A stretch of 64,000 nt of DNA from Climacium dendroides (lineage: Eukaryota > Streptophyta > Bryopsida > Hypnales > Climaciaceae): NCBI GenBank assembly GCA_950106755.1, contig OX467089.1, positions 6,326,501 through 6,390,500 on the forward strand, read 5' to 3'. A model generated the notes under the pieces. It made no database searches, was not told the DNA's origin, and was given only the letters and a program-made list of their open reading frames with translations. Shown here piece after piece: positions 36,380-48,411 of the stretch; position 1 is the stretch's first letter, and every line of letters begins with the position of its first letter. A program made the position numbers and the translations under genes.

Positions 36380-37274
36380 AGCTCTTGTTCAAAGGAATTC
36401 TAAAAAAAAATTCTCTATGTTAAAAAATATACTAAAAGGATATAAGTATACAAACATTGTCTTGTCCCAACTTGAACTTTTTTTAGAAGATCTTGTAGAG
36501 AGTTTGTGAAAAGGTCTAAATTCATGTAGAAATTCAAAAGGTCAAATTCATATGAACTAGGCAATAGCACTTCACACACAAGGAGCTCAAAATGAATCTT
36601 CTATGATGATTCTTCTGTAAGTGCCATTTTTCCCTGTGTATGTTAGTTGCAACATGTGTCCAAAATATTGGTGATGAATTTGTTTGATTCATTTTTGAAT
36701 GCAAATTTTCCAATTTTAAGAAAGAAAAAGTTCCAGATGGTATAGTTTGTTTGCTAAAACGATCTCACCATAGAGATTAGTGCATTTTAATTGCACATAA
36801 GAAATATTAATAATTTAAATTTTCCTTCTATCTTGTACCTACTTCTACTTAACAATTTTTTAAAGAATAAAGCTCAAAACTCCGTGGTGCAAATAATTAA
36901 AGTTAAGAAGGTTCAAAGTCAAAATCTAGTCCCACAATGTGTTGAAAAACTTGTTTTTTTCACTTTTAACACAATTATCTTGCAATATGTGCGGTCAAAA
37001 ATTCTGAAATTTTTTCCACCCATTCTCATACTAGTGAGGTGTAGGATCCTATGGTAAGATGTGCAAAGAAAAAATTTCAAATTCTTTTACTCTTTGCTAT
37101 AAAAATGGTAGTTTTGAGTGTTTTTTGGCAAAAACAAGGCTTTGGTCCTTCTGGGGTTAATATCCTACTAGTTTGCCTTATGCCTTTGCCACAACTATTG
37201 GGATGTTAAAAGTGATGGTTGTGCCCTCCTCAATCTCCTCAAGTATAATTAAACATAATTTCTTAATTTCTTAA

Positions 37275-37580
37275 CTCATAAAGTACTTTGAAAATCAATA
37301 ACTTTCGTACCCTAGGTCCAAACTTCACAAAACTGAGCCCGTGCATCCCTCCTTGCTAAGGGCTTTTCAATGGTATTAAGAACTCGATCGGGAAATGCAC
37401 AATCCAAAAGATCTCAAAATAAAAGAAATTTTCTAATGTTTCAACTAAAAAGTACTTTGAAAATCAATAACTTTTCCACTGTAGGTCCAAACTTCACCAA
37501 ACCAAGCCTATGCACCCCTCCACGCCGAGGGCTTTTCAATAGTACCAAGCACGCAACTGAGAGGCACACGGTCCAGGAGA
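37275..37580. repeat. Two-copy tandem repeat of about 170 bp
   Basis: AAAGTACTTTGAAAATCAAT, then AACTT, GGTCCAAACTTCAC, and GGGCTTTTCAAT occur twice in the same order (from 37282 and from 37450). The complement is related to the two-copy block at 45840-46100. A (CAAA)n run follows at 37588-37626. Confidence 0.75.
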
Positions 37581-38694
37581 TCTCTACTAACAAACAAAAC
37601 AAACAAACAAAACAAACAAACAAAACAGCCTTTCTTAAAGGAAAAGATACAGCATGACACTGTGAAGTTAGCATCTCGAGAGCTTATAAAATAATATTTT
37701 TGAATTTTTTAAAATTAAATTTCTCTTAATGTACATAATTTATTCCATGATGTTCACTACTTTTATTTTCATACTATTTGAAGTATTTTGGTAATTCATA
37801 GGATGTCTTCAAAGAATTTTTGGATAAAGAATGATAAAACTTCATCATCAATTATTGTTGTATTTCAATTAAGTTGTCAACCACTACGAAGTTTTCACGA
37901 GGTAATTTACATGTATAAGGCTAAAATGTGTTAAATATATTGATAAAATATATATGTATATTTATTTACAAAAATAGAGAATTGGTCAATTCTTTTTTTT
38001 TCCAATGTTTTTTAACTTCAAAAATTTGTAATTGATTTTATGAAGGTCCTAATAATATGAATTATGAAAAGGCTTGGTACAAATGCCGATTCCATTTTTC
38101 TTTTTACAAAGTGGTTCATAAAAAGTCACTTTAAGAATTTTATGTGTTCTATAACTTCACTATTCTATATGGAACACCAACCAAAACAAACAACACATAA
38201 ACATGTGACACTTTCAAGTTTTATAAAATATTATATTGATTTGTGCTCAAATCATTGCCTATGGGAGAACTAAAGTATATTATTTAAAGTTGGCTTTCAG
38301 TCCAAAAACAATATTGTAACATAAATTGGTAGTAGGATCAAAGACTCCTCAACTATAGACCATAAATGCCACCGCAAATACAAAACATCCAATGAGTGAC
38401 AAAGAATCTTTCAATGTGGGATAGAAGTGCAACAATTCATCTTCCATTTTTTGTGTGATAAGACGAGATCTTCTACAATAGTTTGACGTCCAATCAATAC
38501 ATCTAGATATTTTTAAAATAATGATTCACAAGGTAACCAAAATGGATGATTTACACAAACCATCGTTTAAGGAACAATCCATTAAGGACCTATCAACCAC
38601 TTTTCGGTCGATTTTGACACTTTCTCATTGGTAGCCAGAGTTTTAGAATGAATTTGGATATGAACAAAAAGGGACGAATGTGAGGAATTGGGAT

Positions 38695-38930
38695 CATGGT
38701 TGTCATATTGAACAAGTTACTATTCATTTTTTGTCCTGTAGGACGAGTTACTATTCACCAAATGTACCTCAAGTACATTTGATACCAAGTACATTTGATA
38801 CCAAATACATTTGATACCAAGTACATTTGATACCAAATACATTTGATGAATATCAAGTACTATTTGATGAATAGTAACTTGTCCTACAGGACAAGAAATG
38901 AATAGTAACTTGTCCAGTATAACAACCATG
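38695..38930. mobile_element. MITE with 8-bp duplication (hAT-like)
   Basis: ATTGGGAT occurs exactly at 38687-38694 and 38931-38938. The element starts CATGGTTGTCATATTGAACA and ends with its imperfect complement (GTATAACAACCATG). The arms continue through AAGTTACTATTCA and TCCTGTAGGAC for about 65 bp. Between them lie five 16-bp units of AAGTACATTTGATACC. An 8-bp duplication points to the hAT superfamily. Confidence 0.75.
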
Positions 38931-39364
38931 ATTGGGATTTGAATGCATTGGGACAAGAATGACAACAATATGTGCTAGCATGTCGTTCAAGGGTTCAAAA
39001 AACTAACAAAATTTAGGTTGAAAATACAAAAACTTGAAATTAGGGTTTAAGATAATTGCCCCAAAATTGTGAAGACCCAAGCATTTATGCCACTTCCATT
39101 GGTATGGTCAAATCTTTATAGTGATTTTTAATTTTTTTTCCCACTGATTAGTTGGAACTACTGTCAAGTGGAAAAAAAACTCTTGACATACATAACAAGA
39201 AACCTCTACGATTCCCCTGTGAGCATCGGCGAAGACTTGAATCAGCTCCCTGTGTCTGATCCATCGCATCGATATCGATCGGTTGGTTCTACGGTTGAAA
39301 ATTTCTTCAATTCCCTCTACACAAGAAAAATTCATGAGAACCGATCAGCTGATCGAGCGAGTTT

Positions 39365-39450
39365 CAATTGTCACGAGTAATATATATAAGACACATCTAT
39401 CTATTCTTTCAATGACATTCAACCGGAAACATTGACAGAGAATCAATCAT
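39365..39450 (+). repeat. Dispersed repeat, direct copy
   Basis: CACGAGTAATATATATAAGA then CATTCAACCGGAAACATTGA; inverted partner at 33035-33125, shorter copy at 12043. The following 39450-39760 is GC-richer (GCGCCGGGCGGCACCAGC) with overlapping ORFs on both strands and no recognised domain. Confidence 0.75.
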
Positions 39451-40367
39451 CGACACTGGCCCCGGGGACATCGATCTGCAAGGGAATTTTGCAATTGGCC
39501 TTCTACACTTTTGGAACTTTGGCTAGCTAGCTCGACTAGTTCTGGATGTCTTGGATGAGTGCCCAAAGTCAGTGCTGGGCTCGAAGGAAGGACCATTGCC
39601 TCTACATGGGAAATTGCAGCGCCGGGCGGCACCAGCTCCGCCCTTGATCGATCTCCCACCTACTGTCGTGAAAACCGTTTTTTTTGCATTGAATGTCTTC
39701 ATTTCTCCAAAAAGACGACAGTAATCATGGAGGGAATATTTGGAGATACCCACAACGTAACGACGTCTCTGTAGTCTCTCTCTGTCAAAAAAAAAAGCGG
39801 ATGGAAAAGCTCATTTTGGTAGCAATTGGAGCTGTTTACATTCTTCATGAATCATGTAGTCTTTCTCTGTCAGGAAAACCCGGATGAAAAAACTCATTTT
39901 TGCAGATATATATTTAAATTCATGAATCCTACAGTCTTTATCTGTAAGAAAATCGGATGAAAAGGCTCATTTTTATAGCAATAGGAGCTATTTACATTCC
40001 TCATGAATCCTACAGTCTTTCTTTGTCAAGAAAACCCGGATTAAAAAACTCATTTTTGCAGTTATTTACATTCATGAGTCCTACAGTCTTTATCTGTAAG
40101 AAAATCCAGATGAAAAAGCTCATTTTTATAGCAATAGGAGCTATTTACATTCCTCATGAATCCTACAGTCTTTCTTTGTCAAGAAAACCCGGATGAAAAA
40201 TCTCATTTTTGCAGTTATTTACATTCATGAATCCTAGTCTTTATCTGTAAGAAAATCGGATGAAAAAGCTCATTTTTATAGCAATTGGAGCTATTTACAT
40301 TCCTCATGAATCCTATAGTCTTTAAAACCCGGATGAAAAACTCATTTTTGCAGTTATTTACATTCGT

Positions 40368-40524
40368 GGGGAATTTCATTAAAATGGCGAATATTCTGTG
40401 ACTTTGACATCCCACAGTTCACACCGGGTGATCTAAAATCTAGTACAGACCGCCTAGTTTGAACTGTGGGAATGACACACTGTGAAAATGACACATGAAA
40501 TATTGTCATTTTAATGGAATCCCC
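40368..40524. mobile_element. GGGGAATTTC MITE, 157 bp
   Basis: Starts GGGGAATTTCATTAAAATGG and ends TCATTTTAATGGAATCCCC. The inside has CCCACAGTTCA against TGAACTGTGGG. Flanks ACATTCGT and ATATTCAT suggest a diverged duplication of about 8 bp. Related copies: 40612-40930 and 56241-56413. Confidence 0.8.
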
Positions 40525-40611
40525 ATATTCATGAATCCTATAGTCTTTATCTATAAGAAAATCGGATGAAAAAGCTCATTTTTAATAGCAATAGGAGCTA
40601 TTTACATTCAT

Positions 40612-40930
40612 GGGGAATTTCATTAAAATAGTAACATTCCATGTACCATTTTCAGACCGACCGTTCCAAATTGTAAAAGTGGCATCTAGGACACGTATAG
40701 TTTTCTGGAATCTTGAACTTTCATAGATTACAAAATCTATGACAACTATAGATTTCAAACCGCACGATTTGAATTGTAAAAGTTACCATCTATCACCGGT
40801 GTAGATTTCACACATCTAAAAATGGTATAGATTTCAAACATCTAGGACATTTGTACACTTTAGATTGCCCGCTTTGAATTATAAAATACTGTCAAAGTAG
40901 CAAAATTTTGTCATTTTAATGAAATTGCCC
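40612..40930. mobile_element. GGGGAATTTC MITE, long variant, 319 bp
   Basis: Starts GGGGAATTTCATTAAAATAG and ends GTCATTTTAATGAAATTGCCC. The interior differs from the 157-bp copy. It lies at the same point of the minisatellite unit (after TTTACATTCAT, before ATATCCATGAATCCTATAG). Confidence 0.75.
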
Positions 40931-41354
40931 ATATCCATGAATCCTATAGTCTTTTATCTGTCAAAAGATTTGGATGAAAAAGCTCATTTTTGCAACAATT
41001 GGAGCTATAATTTACATTCTTTATGAATCGAACCCAAAAGATTCGCAGCAACCTTAGCATATTTGGTATTTAATGTGATTTTTTTTCCAATCCATCCATC
41101 TATTCAAAAATTAATGATAATTCTAGATATTCACAAAAAATTTGAAATTTTTGTGACTTATAGAAGTCATTTGATTACATCTTTGCAAGCATCTTTGAAG
41201 AATAAATATAAAAAATTTCATCCACATATAATAAGTAAAGGACAAGGTTGGATCAAATGTTTATTCTTTTCCAACTAAGAAGGTTCATTAGATGTTAAAA
41301 ATAGGATTTTTTTGGCAATGTTCTTTCATTCACCATATACAGAGATAATGGCAA

Positions 41355-42420
41355 GGCATTATTCCCCAGGGCATTATATTTAACAATGTAACTATATCCC
41401 CCAAACTTTCTTAACTCCAAAGTGACATTCGATATCCAAGGTTCAAAAACATCATTGCTTTTGAAGCTCTATAGGTCTAGATATCTTCAAGTCATACAAA
41501 TCTCAACCGTACAATCTTGTAGTGTATATGTTTTAGATGATATGTACAAAATTTGAAGTTATTTGGCCATACAGATTGCAAGATCATAATGTTTTAGTGT
41601 CAAAAATAGATGCTGAAATTTTCCCAAAAACACATTTGGAGGTGAAATTTGTTTTCTAAACCTACTCAAATGAAAAAACTTTACACTACAAAATGATTCA
41701 AAACTAGTATACAAACACATTGGTGAATTTTTTTTTCATTCAATCAACTCATTGTGTCTAAAAAATTTGCAAAAAACACATCTAAGGCTAAACCTCCTAC
41801 TAGAATGCTTCTCAATCACTCATTACTTCTTGGATTGACATGAGATTTTTGCCGTACAAACTTGACTAGTATGCGCAACTTTTCCAAAAAAAAATGATTG
41901 AAAATGGACTTTATATGAAGAAGAAATAGGCCACCAAAGTTCACTCTACTCCCCAAATGCCAGAATGTTGAACTTCGAATTGCTCCAAAACATTCACAAC
42001 AACTTGGATTGACATGAAAATTTTACAACAATAACTAGACTTCAAGGGGGACAAATTCAAATTTTTTTTTTATTGAAAATGAATGTTTTACAAAAGAGAT
42101 CCAAGTCCCCGAAGTTGCAGCCCTAAATGCAATTTGGTGAACTCAAACTAAAGCTGTGAAATTCAATTGGCCCCTCAAAACTCATTACATCTTGAATTGA
42201 TCTGAAATATTTGCCACGCAAACTAGAGGGGAGAACACAAATTTCCCAACAAGTTTTATTGAATTTGGACCTTGGATGCAAAAGTTACAACACTTTGAAC
42301 TTGACTTCAAATTGTGTGAGGACACTTTCTGTCCTCTTTGTCATTTTGGGGTTAAAATAGAAAGTTGTGGGGGTGTAGTTACATTATAAAATATAATACC
42401 CTTGGAAGTAACGAATTGCC
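41355..42420. mobile_element. TIR element of about 1.07 kb
   Basis: The left arm GGGCATTATATTTAACAATG then TAACTATATCCCCCAAACTT pairs with the right arm read in complement (GGGTATTATATTTTATAATG, TAACTACACCCCCACAACTT). Inside, a unit of about 170 bp beginning TTGGATTGACATGA recurs near 41830, 42000 and 42190, strongly diverged. No transposase. Superfamily not assigned. Confidence 0.6.
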
Positions 42421-44309
42421 AATTTTCCTGTGATATAAAATTTCTATTTCTAGGAAAATAATCTTCCTTGATAATTTCAATTTGATAGTATCTATTGCAA
42501 GGTCTCTCAGTGATTGAAGGTTGGTTGTGATGTGGTCAAAGGTGTTTTACAATTGATTGTGTGCTATGCTAGATCTTTGGAAAGGGTGGTGGTCATTGTG
42601 CTTTGTGCATTGAGGGCAATATCCTAGATGTTCAACAAAATATCAAAATTTAATACTTTCAAGATTTGATTTGATTATTACTGGCAAAGACTTTTATTGG
42701 TATTTGATTGAAGTTGAATCAATTTGAAATTGATAAAACTACTTTGATATATGCTTTTAGACAAAATTATTTTGAGGCTATTTCTTATTAAAAGGTGTGA
42801 CTTATTGGACAAATCAAACTCACATCATCATATATTCAATCATCACTTCATGGATCTCTTTAATAAGACTGCATTGTGTGAGTTATTTAGAAATCAAATT
42901 CTTATGTTCATTGACATGGATCCTCTAAATATGTAGTAGAATTGTATAATACACCTATTGGTACATGTTAGGGACACCCAATTTATAGATGTTACATAGA
43001 CTATCTTCAAAACTACAAGCAATACTTTGTTTGTTTTCAAAGGCACACACCTACTCCTTGATGTATCTAAATGAATAAATGTTTGTGAATCCACCTTACT
43101 TTATTACACAACTGCCATTGTATATGTATTTGTGTAAATGTTGAGGAGATGGCATCAAAAGATCTTTGGATTTCCAATTCCCAATTGAATATTGAAATTC
43201 CTCTATTTGAATAAGCAATTGAATGTACATCTCAACTAATCATGTAGGCATTTAAAGATATAAATGCTCATTGCTTAGATGTGGTCTACAATTTAGTACG
43301 GATATTTGCATTGCAACTTTCAGAAGCAAATTCATAGTATTCTTCTATAGTCAAAAACCTCCAAGCAATTCATGTCAATCGCTAATTATATGCAAATAAA
43401 TGTAGTCTAAATGTTTGCATTGCTAAAACACATTTAAAAAAAGTTATATATATATATATATATACACACACATGCTATATTAAATATTGTCCTTTCTATT
43501 TTTAACATCATTGCAGTTCATTTTACTCCTCTTGTAGATAGTATTCATCTAGAGGTATTTGGGGGATATTTAAAAAAAAAAAATCCAAATTTCTCTCAAA
43601 AGTTCAAAAGTAGTTAATTGTACCATAATTCTAAATACATCATACTCTCACAATACACAATTTTGTCTTAGGCATTTCTTAGATAGTTTTGGTCATATGA
43701 TATGATTGCACCAAAAAACAAGGTGAATGTTGACATTTTTTGTCAAATAAAAAAGTGAATAGCAATATCAAATCATATTTTGAACTCTTAAGCATTTATA
43801 CATCTATGTTTTAGACAATGAACAAAGCTTATCAAGTCATTATTTCATCCAAATACCTACCCATTCATTCAAAGCATTTCTTCAATCTTTAAAATACTGA
43901 CTTTTCTTAACATCAATTTGATAAAATTGAAATAAATAATATTTTCCTACAAAGGAATAATGAAAAATGTGCACCAATCCAAAAATGAATTCTTGAATTA
44001 ATCCCACAGGTTTCATGGTAGCCCAAAGTAGTCTCAAAATTGATTATGAATGGAAATGGTTGGAAATTTGTGAAGAATTTGAAGTTTGCTTGCAAGTAGA
44101 GTCCATTGATTTTTTATACACACAATGTCATAAAGGAAGCATAATCTTGAAAATTACATTGCTTTTGGAAGTCGGTTTATACAAGATCATATTTAGAAGA
44201 CCCTATATGATGGTGAGGAATACATAAATGATGAAAGCTGTTTCCAGGTGCAAATTCATTACTTAATTTTTGACAATGCCAACTATAAAGGATCCATCAT
44301 ATTTGGTGC
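42421..44309. other. Intergenic, no gene recognised
   Basis: AT-rich with short ORFs lacking domains. A (AT)n run at 43446-43465 passes into ACACAC. Confidence 0.5.
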
Positions 44310-44748
44310 CTAAATCTTTGGAATGTGGGTGAAAAGATACAAGAGCTGGTCAAGTGCAGTGCATCCCATGTTACTGTTAATTGACTGGAGAATATGATTG
44401 AATGTACGTGACATCAGTCGTGTGCCTCCGGTTAGTATTGCTGATGTTTGTGTATCCATTGTTTGGAGATTTGCATCCCGAGGGTTGGACAATTGTCGTG
44501 AAGACGATGAAATACAAGGCCCTGATTCTGGAATTTCTATTTCATATTTGGTTGTGAGAATTTCAGCATACGAACTGATCATGTGCAGTGCGTCGGAGAA
44601 TATGATTGAATGGATCATCGAAAGACATTCGGTAGAATTGCGGATCTTGAGCATCACACGATCGAACACGAGTTCCAGCAACGGCACAGGCAGATTTCCC
44701 CACCACAAAGGATCCATTACCTCTAAATGCTCGCCATGTTGATAGCAA
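44310..44748 (-). pseudogene. Possible F-box protein N-terminal remnant
   Basis: The minus strand begins MDPLWWGNLPVPLLELVFDR, which resembles the opening of plant F-box proteins (MDPxxWxxLPxxLLExVFxxLP). After about 25 residues the similarity is lost and the frame ends at about 130 residues with no Kelch or LRR repeats. The surrounding DNA to about 45500 is GC-richer than the intergenic background, as expected of a former gene. A chance match cannot be excluded. Confidence 0.3.
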
Positions 44749-44989
44749 ATCCTACCCTTCAGTAGAGTTCGTCGCTTGACCTTCACATCAGCCTTAAAGT
44801 GTTACTGCAGCCAAACGGCCGATTCGAAACTCGAACCAAGATATGTTCGAGCATTTCTCAACACCATCCGGAGCATTGGCAACCATCCTAGAGTGGTTTG
44901 TTTCAAGGAGAAATGCCGGCCATTGGTCATCGAGTCAAGACTTGCAGTCAGGAAATTGAATCAGCAAAGTCGTATGACTGTTTCGTGAA

Positions 44990-45839
44990 CATCCAATTTC
45001 GTTTCCTTTGCAATTCATCGATCCACCTTCCTAATCCTTAAGGGCATGCAAAGTGCAGTTAGCTAGCCATCAGTAAACGGGCATGCATGCATCCTAGTAA
45101 GCTCAAAGTCAATCACTGTGACAAAAATAAAGGAATGCAAATGGTATGGTATTCGATCGAACCAGTGAGTGCATGATCGACTACTTACGGTCGTGACCGC
45201 GGCCATGATGAACACGGTCTGCAAGACGACCATCAAGCTCAGTAGCTCACTGCTCAGCCGGCCATGCTGGGGACGAAGGGCCTGAACGGGCAGCAACGTA
45301 TAGCCAAGGAATGATCGAAACCGAGCAGACTTAGGTGCACACCGATTAAGCAAGTGCACTGAACAGACGAATACTGAAGTGGCCCGCTTCCAGCTCCAAA
45401 GTTTGGTAACGTAGAACAGCAAGCTTTACTTGATGTGGAGGCAGTCGGGCCGGGCGACCGGGTAACCTCTACTACGGCGTCACACCCTACTTCGGTCTGA
45501 CACTACGCTCGTGATCACTCATTGCTTGTGTGAGGTACCATACTAATATGCAGGAACCTCGACAGAAGACCTCGCCTAAACCCCGCCCATGTTTTATATT
45601 TTTTTACAAAACTTTGGCTGTCGGGAGTATGCCTAAAATTTTTGCTATGTTATATCAACCTCCACAGGGAACACAAGCTACAAATCTGGGCTCAAAAAGC
45701 AGCTTCCTAATCCCAGAAATATTGCTCTGTAGACAAACTGCCCTCCAAATATGGACAAAAGGGCACTTGTATTCTGAAATCAAACCTCCTTTAGGGGTTA
45801 AATAAGGTTGTTTGTTTGTTATAGTGAGAGAACTCTAGA
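44990..45839. other. GC-richer stretch, no gene assigned
   Basis: ORFs at 45063-45422 (-) and 45530-45805 (+) have no known domain. CCTTTAGGGGTTAA at 45788-45801 resembles a right end of the TTAA family without a left partner. Confidence 0.4.
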
Positions 45840-46100
45840 ACTGTGTGTCCCCTAGTCATGTGCATGGTATCATTAAAAAACTCTCGACAAGGAGGGATGC
45901 ACATTCTTTTGTGGTGTTGGGACATATAATGTGAAAGTTATGAATTTTTGAGTTATTTTAGGGTCTTAAATTAGCTTGAATTATAGATCTTCTGAACCAT
46001 GCACCATTGAGTCGCATTCTTGGTATCATTAGAAAGCTCTCTACAAGGAGGGGTGCACAGACTTTGCTTCGTGGCATTTACACATATGGTGTGAAACTTA
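45840..46100. repeat. Two-copy tandem repeat of about 155 bp
   Basis: GGTATCATTAAAAAACTCTC then GACAAGGAGGGATGCACA recurs as GGTATCATTAGAAAGCTCTC then TACAAGGAGGGGTGCACA. The complement resembles 37320-37560. Confidence 0.7.
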
Positions 46101-46647
46101 CGGACAAAAAACAAAAGCATGACTAACTGGGCCAACTAGTAAGCTTGGAATTAGGTTATCCTGCCTTACGAGTACCAACGCACACGACACACAGCCTGGC
46201 TCACATTCACCTGTTTCTTCCTAAAGAAAGACCCCTAAACCCTAAACCCGTTTCTTCCGACTAGGATTGAAGTCCTCCTACCGTACCCGGAACATGAGAA
46301 AACCAGCGGTTTCAGTAGACTCTGACCAGCACAGAACGCACTGCGTGAGCGCAGCTAAGGCTGCACGACACAGACAGGCACAAGCAAGCTTCGTCGAGGG
46401 GCAGCAGGGCGAACAATGCGCGCAACTTACCTGGAGCTTCACGGACGCCAACGGATCGATCGAACCGACTGACGGCGGACGGACCGCATGCAAAGAAGTA
46501 GCAGAGTGATGGTGGCGGGCAAGGTGCACAGGAGGTGCGAGTCAAAAGAGAAATCGCATTTCTAGGGTTTGGGATTCGCCGCTCCTTCATGTTTGCTTAA
46601 AGCCCGAACGAAACCTCAAATCGAAGCTTCTCACCATCTTCAATCCC

Positions 46648-46720
46648 CCCCCCACCACCACCACCACCACCACCACACACACCCCACCACCACCACCACA
46701 CACACACACACACACACACC
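46648..46720. repeat. C-run, (CCA)n and (CA)n microsatellite
   Basis: A run of C is followed by ACC/CCA trinucleotides and two stretches of CACACA. Confidence 0.95.
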
Positions 46721-47697
46721 CCTTCCAAACACAGACAGACCTTCAAAATCCATTTCATTCCGACTTCATGAATCCCTAGCCGTCACGCTGCTCCGACCTC
46801 AAAAGCTTGTACGCACTCTCCACAGGCACTCTCCACAATCCTCGTCTCACTCCACTGAGCTCAAACTGCGATACCCATCTCTTTCATAATTAGGGTTTCC
46901 ACGCCTTTTTCGTCATGATTGGAGTGCAGCAGCGAAACTGAACGGCATCCCGTGAACAGGTACAGGGCCCGGCACCGAAAGCTGCATCACAGGAAGCCAT
47001 TGAAGGGAAGTGTACAGTGGCCGGCGCCATGATTCCCGCCGTCCTTCCTTGTTCACCGAAGTGAGCTGACCCTCACCGCAAGTCAGTTGCATGTCGAAGT
47101 ACGGGGCAGTTCTCGACTGTTCCCAGTACGCCACGTGTCTAGATATTATCGCCTACGGCTTCCCCCCGCCGGGCACCCCGAACCCCTGCCCGTCTCCGAC
47201 CCCCTCGGCGTCTCCTCGCGTCTCCTCGCGTCACCTCGCGTCACCTCGCGTCTTCTTCTTCCTACGGGACCATCTGCTACGACTGCTCCCTGTCGTCGTC
47301 GTCGTCGCGTGGTCCAATTCCCCGTTTGTTCGAGCGCACTCGAGGTGAGGATGCGTCTGTTTGCTGGACAAACCGACGGAGGGCAGTAGCCGGAAAGATA
47401 TTAAGCTGCAGCGCCCTTGCATTTAAGCTTCTTTTATAGCTAAGCTAGCTAGCTTCAGTTGCTCCTGCTGGCTGAATCTACAGTGCGCTCGGCGATGGCT
47501 GTCCGCTGCTAGTTGAAGCTTACTTTGAGTTCCAGCCGCTGACTGTTGCATGACATGCAGGAGGACCACTCCGGCCTGGATTCTTTCTTTCTTTCGGTTC
47601 TCGCGTGGTTCTGGTCCCCGCCTGATCCTCGCCTGTGCCGTGGATTGTGCGTAGAGCGTTTCTGAGGTCGGCATTTTTCGCAGAGGGGCGTGCGGTG

Positions 47698-47723
47698 GTG
47701 AGTGAGTGAGTGAGTGAGTGAGT
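47698..47723. repeat. (GAGT)n microsatellite
   Basis: Six to seven perfect GAGT units. Confidence 0.95.
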
Positions 47724-48411
47724 TGCTGGTTTTTTCTGTTTATGACAGTTTCTTGGAAGAGGCGCGGAAATTGTGGCCAGACACTGACGATTATCGTTTG
47801 TAGTGATAGTGGAGGAGGATTTGTTGTGTTAGTTGTTGGTTTTTGTTTTTTTTTGTGTGTGTGTGTGTGTGTGTGTATTGGGTGCGCATTTCAAGGTGTG
47901 GAGGAGATTTTTGTTGGTCTGGAGTTTTGATATGGAGAACGAATGTTCTGGCTATCTAGCTCAGCCTCAATTTGAATTTCTGCCGCACGTTTCTCAATTT
48001 CATCTGAGAGGCTGTCGCTCAAGAACAGAGGATGTATAATATGGACAGGAGAAAATAAAAGGCGAAACTAGACAGTGGAAACGTAGTCCAGAAATCTGAT
48101 CTGGGATATTCGACCAATGTTCGTTACAATGGTCTGGTGGTGGAGGGAGAGCTTTCAATTTGTGAGAGAGGAGTTTGGTGACGGTGCTGCTGTAGGAGTA
48201 GTGTGCATGCGCCTGTGATCAGGTGATCTTTATGGAAGGGGATCTGTTCTGTGCGCAGGTGGAGGTTACAGGTAGCATTGAAGTTCAGTGGAGGAGGTTA
48301 TCTGGGTTTTTTTAAGGCTGTTAGAAGGAGGGGCAGCAGTACATACAGAAGAAATTTTTCCGATGGAAGGTTGATTCGTTTCGTAAAGGAGAAGTATATC
48401 AGGACGGGAGC

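Larger units (their letters stand above)
34893..37160. mobile_element. 2.3-kb TTAA element with long inverted repeats
   Basis: The left end TTAACCCCTAAGGGACC and right end GGTCCTTCTGGGGTTAA begin inverted repeats of about 300 bp. Paired landmarks include TTGCCAAAAAACATTCAAA against TTTGAGTGTTTTTTGGCAA, ACCATAGGATCTTGCACC against GGTGTAGGATCCTATGGT, and AACTTTAATTTTTTGCAC against GTGCAAATAATTAAAGTT. The middle holds two CACTA-end MITEs (35482-35631 and 36244-36379) and no transposase-length ORF. Confidence 0.8.
39770..41040 (+). repeat. Minisatellite of alternating 83- and 70-bp half units
   Basis: Units alternate between GATGAAAAAGCTCATTTTTA with TAGCAATAGGAGCTATTTAC and GATGAAAAACTCATTTTTGC with AGTTATTTACATTCATGAAT. 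Each ends TCCTACAGTCTTT plus CTTTGTCAAG or ATCTGTAAG. About five pairs are present, interrupted by two MITEs. Confidence 0.85.
46250..48411 (+). promoter_or_regulatory. GC-rich upstream region of the DPP III gene
   Basis: Base composition rises from about 46.2 kb, consistent with a promoter and long 5' leader. It contains simple repeats: CCA/CA at 46650-46720, a CCTCGCGTC array at 47207-47258, (GAGT)n at 47698-47723 and (GT)n at 47854-47876. Many overlapping short ORFs exist on both strands, none with a domain. The transcription start and any leader intron cannot be fixed by eye. Confidence 0.45.

Noticed and set aside
21262..37160. Pairing the lone TTAACCCTTAAATG end at 21262 with a distant right end to make one giant element
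   Set aside because: The intervening right ends already have closer partners.
46238..46252. Telomere-like AACCCTAAACCC
   Set aside because: Only about two units; a short interstitial match, not a telomere array.
47087..47389. Arg/Pro-rich ORFs upstream of DPP III
   Set aside because: They follow the CCTCGCGTC array and GC-rich leader, overlap in several frames and show no domain.
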